Assembly: GCA_002478505.1 (NCBI GenBank)
Contig: DLOP01000065.1
Span: 26,192 to 36,064, forward strand
Length of the DNA: 9,873 bases
Origin: Lachnospiraceae bacterium UBA7481
Lineage (GTDB): Bacteria; Bacillota; Clostridia; Lachnospirales; Lachnospiraceae
Direction of reading: 5' to 3'
The notes below the pieces were generated by a model that was not told the DNA's origin, ran no database searches, and saw only the letters and a list, made by a program, of their open reading frames with translations. The translations under genes were made by a program, and so were the position numbers. Each line of letters starts with the position of its first letter. Position 1 is the stretch's first letter. Below are positions 1 to 4,985 of this stretch, one piece after another.

Positions 1-147
1 CGCAGACGCGCGGTCATCGGTTTCCGGACCGCCATCCTGCCCTGCCATGCCGCCACCCCTCCACCATGCAAGCCCGATTAGAACCACGCCGCCCAGCACT
101 ATGACGATCGATAATGTTATAAAAAACGTCCCAACCTTTTTCTTCAT
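1..147 (-). CDS. N-terminus of a membrane-anchored protein (partial)
   Basis: Only the first 49 codons are in the window; the gene runs off the left edge. The protein begins MKKKVGTFFITLSIVIVLGG, a short basic n-region followed by a hydrophobic stretch (about residues 8-28) ending in AWWRGGG, then a Gly/Asp/Glu-rich linker. This fits a signal anchor with the rest of the protein outside the membrane. Many HlyD/MacA-type efflux adaptors start this way, but 49 residues cannot establish that. The ATG at 145-147 is chosen because an in-frame TAA lies directly before it. GGAAGG about 15 bases upstream is a distant ribosome binding site, so translation may be coupled to a 10-codon ORF that ends 8 bases earlier. 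A strong promoter lies at 248-277. Confidence 0.7.
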   Translation of the reverse strand, partial: MKKKVGTFFITLSIVIVLGGVVLIGLAWWRGGGMAGQDGGPETDDRASA

Positions 148-155
148 TTAACGAT

Positions 156-188
156 TTACGGCCCTTCCAAATCAATTTCTCCGTTCAC
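156..188 (-). CDS. Possible 10-codon leader ORF
   Basis: A GTG codon (186-188) preceded at 8 bases by AGGAGG opens a 10-codon frame (MNGEIDLEGP) that stops 8 bases before the ATG of the membrane-protein gene. This is the best ribosome binding site in the leader, and the larger gene's own site is badly spaced. The leader ORF may therefore serve to deliver ribosomes to it. Chance occurrence is quite possible. Confidence 0.3.
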   Translation of the reverse strand: MNGEIDLEGP

Positions 189-247
189 AAATGCCGCCTC
201 CTGATTCCGGAATGCACTTTGCAAACGATTAATCTTTTTTCATTTTT

Positions 248-277
248 ATCATATCATTTCCTGCGTCTGACTGTCAA
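248..277 (-). promoter_or_regulatory. Strong sigma-A-type promoter overlapping the end of the DUF4353 gene
   Basis: On the minus strand, TTGACA (272-277) is followed after 18 bases by TATGAT (248-253). A TG one base before the -10 gives an extended -10. The -35 overlaps the TGA stop of the upstream gene, so the gene at 1-147 has its own promoter. Transcription would start near 241, giving a leader of about 95 bases. Confidence 0.75.
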
Positions 278-1980
278 AAAAATATTGCTCCGCCATAAGT
301 CCCCGCGACTTCCGTTATAGTGATCTCATCAGAAATCCCGCCGATACTGATCTTATATGTGTTTCCGGTTTTCAATTCCGGACAGCTGATCGTGACAGCT
401 GTAAATGCCAGTGGAATCTCATACGATAATACTGTTTCGCCATCTGAATCTGCCAGAACAACCAAAGACTCAGGGGCGCCATTTGTAACATATACGATTG
501 ACGCCTGCTCTGAGCCGGCACTGATCTTCTCCAACATCAAGGAACTGCCTGCGGCAACAACAATACCGCCGTTGATCTTGCAGGTTCCGGCGTTTTCGCT
601 TCCATAATCCAGCGCGCAATTGGTGCCGCTGCCATTGAGACTGATATAAACCTCGCCGCCCGATATCGTGATATCGCCGTTGGAATCAATGCCATCCGCA
701 TCCCGTCCCTGACTGTTCATAATGACTATTTTTCCACCGCTAATTGTTACTGTCGGCATGATTCCTGAGGCATCCGCATGCATCTGACCCCCAGCCTGTC
801 CCATGGGGAAATCTCCGTCCGGTTTGAAGTCTCCCCCTTCCGGAAAATCATTTCCGTTTGGCTTGAAGTCTCCCCCTTCTGGGAAATCATCGCCATTGCC
901 TTCCCCATGCATATGATCGGGATGTCTGTTTTCCATGTTGGCAAAGGCATCGTTCCCACCATTGGCATTGATGCCATCGTCTAAGCAATAGATCGTGATC
1001 TCGCCATCTTTAATATCTATCGTCTGTGCCTCAATACCCTCATAACATTCGCTGATCAGAATTGTTCCACCGTTTATCGTAATCGCCGTATCGGAATGGA
1101 TGCCATCGTCGCCCGCCTTTATTTCAAAGCTGCCGTTCTGTATGATCACGTCAGATCCTGTATGGATCCCGTCGTCTGCAGCAACAATGTTAAACGTTCC
1201 CGACTCTATATATAACGAGCCGGTCTGCTCATCAACAACGATTCCGTCATCACCCGCAGTGACCGTCAGCGCGGCATCCTTAATATTCAGACTGTCATTT
1301 ACACGGATCGCATCAGCAACAGAGGAAACCGAAATAGTCCCCCCTGTAATAATCAAATCGTCATTGGCAGCAATCCCATGCTTATATCCGCCGCTCACCA
1401 CCAGCGATCCGGCTCCATTGATCGTCAAATCATCATGTGCAAAAATCACGCCGTCCGTTTTGTCTGCCAGAGCGTCAGCAGAATATTCTGCCCCGCTTGC
1501 AACAATATTTTCACTGTTTTCAGCCAGTGTGAGAAAAACCTTATCCGCTTTGTTGATACGGATAGCCGCATTATCCGGACAGTATATCTTGACACCGTCC
1601 AGAAGGATCCAGACCTTTGAATAATCGTCAGCATCTACAATTATGCTGCCGTCAGACAACTCACCACTCACAATATAGCGTCCTGAAGCTGAAATAATAA
1701 GATCCTTATCATCCATTAAAACGCCATTTCCGGATACTGTGCCTGAGTTGCCGCATAATGTGATTCTTACAGCATCATCCGTATCCCAGTTGCCGTCAAT
1801 GTCATTCGATGTGAAATATTGAGACGCCTCACTTATCCCGGCGTCAGGCCCAACGATTTTTTCGGTTCCAGACAGCACGCCTTTCACAAACAGCGCCGCA
1901 ATGATCAGAGCTCCGGCAATAGCAACAGCGAATATCCTTTTGGAATATTTATGTGTCAACTTATCTTTGCTCCTTTTCAT
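274..1980 (-). CDS. Cthe_2159/DUF4353-type carbohydrate-binding beta-helix protein, membrane-anchored or secreted
   Basis: The N-terminus has a basic n-region (KRSKDKLTHKYSKR) and a hydrophobic segment of about 20 residues (FAVAIAGALIIAALF), so the protein is exported or anchored. The body is built of short strands with repeated Asp-Gly turns (AGDDGIVVDEQTG, ADDGIHTGSD, AGDDGIHSDTAI, CLDDGINANGG, DADGIDSNGDI). This is typical of the DUF4353/Cthe_2159 family, whose founder is a calcium-binding beta-helix that binds acidic polysaccharide. A Gly/Asp/Pro-rich tandem insert interrupts the helix (808-888). No sortase motif is seen. The start is uncertain. The longest frame begins at GTG 2005-2007, inside a terminator hairpin. 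I use ATG 1978-1980, just past it. TTG 1957-1959 is the only candidate with an AGGAG (10 bases upstream) and would still keep the signal sequence. No clear promoter was found. Identification as the family is good; the ligand is unknown. Confidence 0.85.
   Translation of the reverse strand: MKRSKDKLTHKYSKRIFAVAIAGALIIAALFVKGVLSGTEKIVGPDAGISEASQYFTSNDIDGNWDTDDAVRITLCGNSGTVSGNGVLMDDKDLIISASGRYIVSGELSDGSIIVDADDYSKVWILLDGVKIYCPDNAAIRINKADKVFLTLAENSENIVASGAEYSADALADKTDGVIFAHDDLTINGAGSLVVSGGYKHGIAANDDLIITGGTISVSSVADAIRVNDSLNIKDAALTVTAGDDGIVVDEQTGSLYIESGTFNIVAADDGIHTGSDVIIQNGSFEIKAGDDGIHSDTAITINGGTILISECYEGIEAQTIDIKDGEITIYCLDDGINANGGNDAFANMENRHPDHMHGEGNGDDFPEGGDFKPNGNDFPEGGDFKPDGDFPMGQAGGQMHADASGIMPTVTISGGKIVIMNSQGRDADGIDSNGDITISGGEVYISLNGSGTNCALDYGSENAGTCKINGGIVVAAGSSLMLEKISAGSEQASIVYVTNGAPESLVVLADSDGETVLSYEIPLAFTAVTISCPELKTGNTYKISIGGISDEITITEVAGTYGGAIFF
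808..888 (-). repeat. In-frame tandem repeat encoding FPEGGDFKP units
   Basis: Two adjacent units of 13 and 12 codons (FPEGGDFKPNGND and FPEGGDFKPDGD), then a partial unit (FPMG), lie inside the DUF4353 gene. The DNA copies share long stretches, such as the complement of TTGAAGTCTCCCCCTTC. The segment is low-complexity, acidic and probably a flexible loop. Unit number may vary between strains. Confidence 0.85.
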
Positions 1981-1982
1981 CA

Positions 1983-2012
1983 AAGCAAAAGGCATGACCG
2001 AAGCCACGCCTT
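1983..2012 (-). terminator. Intrinsic terminator after rplA
   Basis: On the minus strand, 24 bases after the rplA stop, AAGGCGTGGC and GTCATGCCTT pair over 10 bp (two G-T wobbles) around a very stable C(TTCG)G tetraloop, followed by TTTTGCTTT-type residues. The complementary strand has two mismatches in the same stem, so the structure is meant for minus-strand RNA. It overlaps the most upstream start codons of the next gene. Confidence 0.7.
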
Positions 2013-2036
2013 AATGCAAGAATTTTTATCTTTTAA

Positions 2037-2726
2037 TTAATATTTTGCTGTGCTGACACGAACGCCAGGGCCCATGGTAGTTGCAAGGGTAATGCTCTTT
2101 AAATACTGTCCCTTTAATGCGCTGGGTCTTGCCTTTACGATGGCTTCCATCAATGCGCTCATGTTCTCATTCAGCTGCTCTTCCGTAAAGGAAGCCTTGC
2201 CGATCGGGCAGTGGATGATATTGCTCTTATCCAGTCTGTACTCGATCTTACCAGCTTTGATATCGTTGATCGCCTTTGTTACATCCATGGTAACCGTGCC
2301 GGCTTTCGGATTCGGCATAAGGCCTTTCGGTCCAAGTACCTTACCAAGACGTCCTACAACGCCCATCATATCCGGAGTAGCAACTACAACGTCGAAATCA
2401 AGCCAGCCCTCATTCTGGATCTTCGGGATCAGCTCATCGCCGCCTACGTAATCAGCGCCCGCTGCTTCCGCTTCATTCACTTTATCACCTTTTGCAAACA
2501 CCAGCACCTTCACAGTCTTACCGGTTCCGTTGGGAAGGACAACCGCCCCTCTGATCTGCTGCTCTGCATGACGGCCGTCGCAGCCTGTTCTGATGTGCAC
2601 CTCTACAGTCTCATCAAACTTTGCAACAGCTGTCTTCTTCACTACAGAAATTGCATCCGCAGGTTCATAATAAGTTGCACGATCAACTTCCTTTGCTGCC
2701 GTGACATATTTTTTTCCATGTTTCAT
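2037..2726 (-). CDS. rplA: 50S ribosomal protein L1
   Basis: A 229-residue protein, the usual length for L1. It binds 23S rRNA to form the mobile L1 stalk near the E site and in many bacteria represses its own operon. Diagnostic stretches are RHAEQQIRGAVVLPNGTGKT (residues 52-71), GPKGLMPNPKAGTVT (132-146) and the C-terminal TTMGPGVRV. The usual DPRHADQ is replaced here by CDGRHAEQ, a mild variation. The ATG at 2724-2726 has AAGGAGG 8 bases upstream. The gene follows rplK by 67 bases, and that gap holds an L1-binding-site-like structure abutting the ribosome binding site. A hairpin terminator follows; rplJ is not next. Confidence 0.98.
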   Translation of the reverse strand: MKHGKKYVTAAKEVDRATYYEPADAISVVKKTAVAKFDETVEVHIRTGCDGRHAEQQIRGAVVLPNGTGKTVKVLVFAKGDKVNEAEAAGADYVGGDELIPKIQNEGWLDFDVVVATPDMMGVVGRLGKVLGPKGLMPNPKAGTVTMDVTKAINDIKAGKIEYRLDKSNIIHCPIGKASFTEEQLNENMSALMEAIVKARPSALKGQYLKSITLATTMGPGVRVSTAKY

Positions 2727-2741
2727 TCCATTTACCTCCTT

Positions 2742-2770
2742 GTGGTTTTAACGAGTATGCGCTCTTCCAC
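2742..2770 (-). promoter_or_regulatory. Putative L1 autoregulatory site before rplA
   Basis: In the minus-strand RNA, GTGG (2767-2770) pairs with CCAC (2742-2745). Inside lies a second short helix, GAG with CUC, with an asymmetric A-rich internal loop (CGUUAAAA on the 3' side). This resembles the two-helix L1 recognition motif shared by 23S rRNA and L1 operon mRNAs. The CCAC arm directly touches AAGGAGG of rplA, so binding would mask the ribosome binding site. Family resemblance is from memory; no alignment was run. Confidence 0.5.
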
Positions 2771-2793
2771 TCATCACAGTTTTTGATCAATGA

Positions 2794-3219
2794 TTACTCT
2801 TCTACCGTAACACCCATGCTCTTGGCAGTTCCTTCGATCATGGACATTGCTGCTTCGATACTTGCCGCATTCAGATCCGGCATTTTTAACTCTGCGATCT
2901 CGCGGATCTTATCCTTGGAGATCTTCGCCACTTTCGTCTTATTCGGCGTACCGGAACCGGACTTGATATTACAAGCCTTCTTGATCAATACTGCGGCAGG
3001 GGGAGTCTTTGTAATAAAACTAAAACTTCTGTCCGCATATACTGTAATTACAACAGGGATGATAAGATCACCCTTATCTGCTGTTTTTGCGTTGAACTGT
3101 TTTGTAAATTCAACGATGTTGACGCCATGCTGACCAAGTGCCGGTCCAACTGGCGGTGCCGGTGTTGCTTTGCCGGCAGGAATCTGTAATTTGATATAAC
3201 CTGTTACTTTCTTTGCCAT
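2794..3219 (-). CDS. rplK: 50S ribosomal protein L11
   Basis: A 141-residue protein, the standard L11 length. It binds the GTPase-associated centre of 23S rRNA at the base of the L7/L12 stalk and is needed for ribosome sensing of uncharged tRNA by RelA. Diagnostic stretches are KLQIPAGKATPAPPVGPALG at the N-terminus (residues 10-29), and GSGTPNKTKVAKISKDKIREIA and KMPDLNA in the C-terminal rRNA-binding domain. The frame is open 23 codons further upstream, but ATG 3217-3219 is chosen because AAGGAGG lies 8 bases before it and the protein then begins MAKKV like other L11s. It is 165 bases after nusG, with a structured leader between. Confidence 0.98.
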   Translation of the reverse strand: MAKKVTGYIKLQIPAGKATPAPPVGPALGQHGVNIVEFTKQFNAKTADKGDLIIPVVITVYADRSFSFITKTPPAAVLIKKACNIKSGSGTPNKTKVAKISKDKIREIAELKMPDLNAASIEAAMSMIEGTAKSMGVTVEE

Positions 3220-3240
3220 CTCGGCTACCTCCTTAAATAA

Positions 3241-3285
3241 TGTGGTAGTGGCGCAGACCGTATTTTCCCCGGCACTGCTCCCACA
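3241..3285 (-). promoter_or_regulatory. Putative L1-binding leader structure before rplK
   Basis: In the minus-strand RNA, TGTGG (3281-3285) pairs with CCACA (3241-3245). The 5' side continues GAG into an upper stem in which GCAG and CTGC (3275-3278 with 3253-3256) and CCG/CGG pair around an A-rich loop. The 3' side carries an unpaired GCCACUA-like segment. This lower helix / GAG / upper helix / asymmetric loop layout matches the L1 target described in L1-operon mRNAs. It sits 6 bases before AAGGAGG of rplK. Confidence 0.5.
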
Positions 3286-3384
3286 CACGCCCGCATATAT
3301 GTGATATATATGTTAATAGAAATCTTTCCGCATTTAGAATAAGATCTCTACGAACGCCTTCCTAATAAATATCTCCATATTTAA

Positions 3385-4077
3385 TTAGAATTTTTTAACG
3401 TCTGAGAAGCTGATATCCAGTTTCGTCTCCCGTCCGAACAGCTCTACTGTGATCGAAGCCATCTTCTTATTCTCGTCAATCTTGCTGACCATACCGATGG
3501 TGTCTTTCCATACACCGTCCACAACCATGATCGTATCTCCCACTTCAAAGTCTGCCTTCACCACTTTGCCCTTATCAAGACGATCGATCTCCAATTCATC
3601 CAGGGGAACCGGCTTGCTTCCCGGTCCTACAAATCCCGTGACCCCGCGGGTATTACGTACAACATACCACGCATCATTATCATCCGCATCCATATGCACC
3701 AGCACATATCCGGGAAGGATCTTTTTCTCGGATGTCTTTTTACCTGTGGATTTCAATTCTGTAACATCCTGCGTCGGCACACGCACCTCTAAGATCTTTT
3801 CTTCCAGTCCGGGTCTGTTCTTGATGGACTTTTCAATATTCATCATTACCTTTTTTTCATATCCTGAATATGTGTGAACCACATACCAGCCCATACCGCG
3901 TCCGCTCTTATTATCGCTTTGACCGATATCGTATTCTTCCTTTATCACAGGCACATCTTCTTCAGAAACTGCCCTTACCGGCTTTAAGATATCTCTTGTA
4001 TCATCTTCCTTCTGAGCAAGAATCTTCTTGAGTTCATCCATCTTTTTCACTTTCACTTTTTTTGATGAATCTGCCAT
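3385..4077 (-). CDS. nusG: Transcription elongation/antitermination factor NusG with N-terminal extension
   Basis: NusG binds RNA polymerase and modulates pausing, Rho-dependent termination and coupling to translation. The NGN domain starts at GWYVVHTYSGYEKKV (residues 63-77) and includes LPGYVLVHM (121-129) and the GVTGFVGPGSKPVPL stretch (145-159). The KOW domain is near residues 176-230 (FEVGDTIMVVDGVWKDTIGMV). At 230 residues it is about 50-60 longer than the common 175-185; the excess is an N-terminal extension, first Lys-rich, then acidic. The KOW loop reads DGVW where most NusGs have a GPF motif. ATG 4075-4077 has AAAGGA about 8 bases upstream, whereas Met62, the other plausible start, has no ribosome binding site, so the extension is probably translated. 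It follows secE by 72 bases. Confidence 0.97.
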   Translation of the reverse strand: MADSSKKVKVKKMDELKKILAQKEDDTRDILKPVRAVSEEDVPVIKEEYDIGQSDNKSGRGMGWYVVHTYSGYEKKVMMNIEKSIKNRPGLEEKILEVRVPTQDVTELKSTGKKTSEKKILPGYVLVHMDADDNDAWYVVRNTRGVTGFVGPGSKPVPLDELEIDRLDKGKVVKADFEVGDTIMVVDGVWKDTIGMVSKIDENKKMASITVELFGRETKLDISFSDVKKF

Positions 4078-4149
4078 ATTCGCCGTTCCTTTCTTATCAC
4101 CGAACCATTACCGTATTTTCAAGAAAACACTGATTTAATCGGCGCTTCC

Positions 4150-4362
4150 TTAGAGTGTTACCAGCCAGTCAACGCCATACTGAATAATAAAATCCATAAG
4201 CGCGATCAGCAGTCCCAAAGCAATAGAAACCACAACAACAGCAACTGTCTGCTTTGTCACTGTTTTTCTGTCCGGCCAGGTAACCTTTTTAAATTCTTTT
4301 TTCAAACCTTTAAAGAAGCTCGGTTTCTTTGTCTTTCCATCTGTCTTAGCGGAATCTCCCAT
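4150..4362 (-). CDS. secE: Preprotein translocase subunit SecE
   Basis: A 70-residue single-span form, as usual for Gram-positive SecE. It clamps SecY in the Sec translocon of the cytoplasmic membrane. The amphipathic helix and conserved KKEFKKVTWPDRKTV motif (residues 21-35) precede one membrane segment (about 38-60, VVVVSIALGLLIALM). ATG 4360-4362 has an AGGAGAAAGG stretch upstream, with AAAGG 7 bases away. It lies between rpmG and nusG, the standard position in Firmicutes. Confidence 0.97.
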   Translation of the reverse strand: MGDSAKTDGKTKKPSFFKGLKKEFKKVTWPDRKTVTKQTVAVVVVSIALGLLIALMDFIIQYGVDWLVTL

Positions 4363-4417
4363 ACTTTAGCCTTTCTCCTATTTTTAATATAGGCAAAATA
4401 CCGGCAACACGCCGTTC

Positions 4418-4567
4418 TTATTTTGTTTCTTTATGCAATGTATGAGCCTTGCAGAATCTGCAATATTTCTTTGTCTCCATACGATCAGGGTGTGTCTTTT
4501 TATCCTTCGTGGTATCATAATTACGATTCTTACATTCTGTACATGCCAAAGTAATTCTTGTACGCAT
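4418..4567 (-). CDS. rpmG: 50S ribosomal protein L33
   Basis: A 49-codon gene easily missed because of its size. The protein begins MRTRITLACTECKNRNY and has Cys9, Cys12, Cys36 and Cys39 as two CxxC knuckles, so it is the zinc-binding (C+) type of L33. ETKKYCRFCKAHTLHKETK at the C-terminus is typical. ATG 4565-4567 has GGAGG 8 bases upstream. It is the first gene of the rpmG-secE-nusG group; 55 bases separate it from secE and contain only a weak 4-bp CGGC/GCCG hairpin, so read-through is expected. Zinc-type L33 is often paired in the genome with a zinc-free copy made under zinc starvation; none is visible here. Confidence 0.96.
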   Translation of the reverse strand: MRTRITLACTECKNRNYDTTKDKKTHPDRMETKKYCRFCKAHTLHKETK

Positions 4568-4606
4568 AAACCTTTCCTCCATAGATCTTTCAAATATCCA
4601 ATATTA

Positions 4607-4641
4607 CAGCACAAAAAAAAGAGTTAAACTCTTTCGTGCTG
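4607..4641 (-). promoter_or_regulatory. 5'-terminal hairpin of the rpmG-secE-nusG transcript
   Basis: In the minus-strand RNA, CAGCAC (4636-4641) pairs with GTGCTG (4607-4612). Inside, AAAGAGT pairs with ACTCTTT around TTA, and CTC is followed by eight T. The predicted transcription start falls within or just before the CAGCAC arm, so the RNA would begin in the stem. The inner hairpin plus U-run also resembles a weak intrinsic terminator, so attenuation is possible. Confidence 0.55.
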
Positions 4642-4645
4642 ATTC

Positions 4646-4674
4646 AGCATAGCATATCCGGCCTTTCACGTCAA
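4646..4674 (-). promoter_or_regulatory. Sigma-A-type promoter of rpmG-secE-nusG
   Basis: On the minus strand, TTGACG (4669-4674) and TATGCT (4646-4651) are separated by 17 bases, with TG one base before the -10. Upstream of the -35 lies a long A/T-tract region (about 4675-4725) that may act as an UP element. This is expected for a highly expressed ribosomal operon. Confidence 0.8.
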
Positions 4675-4822
4675 GCAAAATTTTAAAATTTAAAAATATT
4701 TCAATATTTTTCGTTTTTTCTCTTTTTGAACCCCCTTGAATGACCGATACCTATATTATAGGAAAACGCTGAAAATTATGACATTGTGATATCCTACAAT
4801 TTTTACCGTAATTTTTCATGAT

Positions 4823-4868
4823 AATTATTGTACTTTTATTTTCCTAAAATTATTGTAATTTATTTTGG
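4823..4868 (+). repeat. 25-bp-period direct repeat over the fliD-like promoter
   Basis: AATTATTGTA occurs at 4823-4832 and 4848-4857. Each copy is followed by a T-rich TTTATTTT segment, so about 21 bases are repeated imperfectly with a period of 25. The second copy contains the -35 box. It could be a regulator site or simply AT-rich duplication. Confidence 0.5.
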
Positions 4869-4881
4869 CATATGCTAGAAT
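4853..4881 (+). promoter_or_regulatory. Sigma-A-type promoter of the FliD-like gene
   Basis: TTGTAA (4853-4858), 17 bases, TAGAAT (4876-4881), with TG one base before the -10 (extended -10). The predicted start near 4888 gives a leader of about 98 bases full of inverted repeats. No sigma-28 promoter with a matching -35 was found for this gene. Confidence 0.65.
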
Positions 4882-4889
4882 AAATTTAA

Positions 4890-4936
4890 CTATCAACGAT
4901 AGGAAATAGCTTTATCGTTAAACGGATTTAACGATA
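4890..4936 (+). promoter_or_regulatory. Leader with mutually exclusive hairpins
   Basis: TATCGTTAAA (4913-4922) and TTTAACGATA (4927-4936) form a perfect 10-bp stem around CGGA. The first arm can instead pair over 7 bp with AACGATA at 4895-4901, and CTATC/GATAG (4890-4894/4898-4902) can form a third small hairpin. The alternatives cannot coexist, so the leader is switch-like. The elements begin at the predicted transcription start and end about 36 bases before the ribosome binding site. Binding of a protein to the repeated AACGATA in DNA is an alternative reading. Confidence 0.5.
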
Positions 4937-4985
4937 TGATAGACAGTACATGAAGGTTCGGTCAAGGACGGAAAGGAGAACTGAC

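Noticed and set aside
1100..1624. 174-codon plus-strand open frame
   Set aside because: It lies antisense to the DUF4353 gene, has no ribosome binding site, and its Ser/Pro/Ile/Thr-rich composition is what the complement of Asp-Gly-Ile repeats gives.
3294..3312. CATATAT/ATATATG inverted repeat as a terminator between nusG and rplK
   Set aside because: The stem is only A-T pairs and is followed by a GC-rich segment rather than a T-run in the direction of transcription.
4384..4614. 76-codon minus-strand frame across the L33 region
   Set aside because: It is an out-of-frame reading of rpmG; the 49-codon L33 frame at 4418-4567 has the CxxC pairs and the ribosome binding site.
4742..4750. ACCGATAC as a sigma-28 -10 box for the FliD-like gene
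   Set aside because: No TAAA-like -35 lies 14-16 bases upstream (the position reads TTTT), and the leader would exceed 220 bases. The TTGTAA-N17-TAGAAT promoter is better.
4750..4762. CCTATATTATAGG palindrome as a minus-strand promoter -10 (TATAAT) or operator
   Set aside because: The TATAAT on the minus strand has no acceptable -35 (TGTCAT at 17 bases), and the better rpmG promoter lies downstream; a role as operator has no further support.
4930..4937. AACGATAT as a sigma-28 -10 box
   Set aside because: The only nearby TAAA is 7 bases away, too close; the sequence is better explained as an arm of the perfect inverted repeat.
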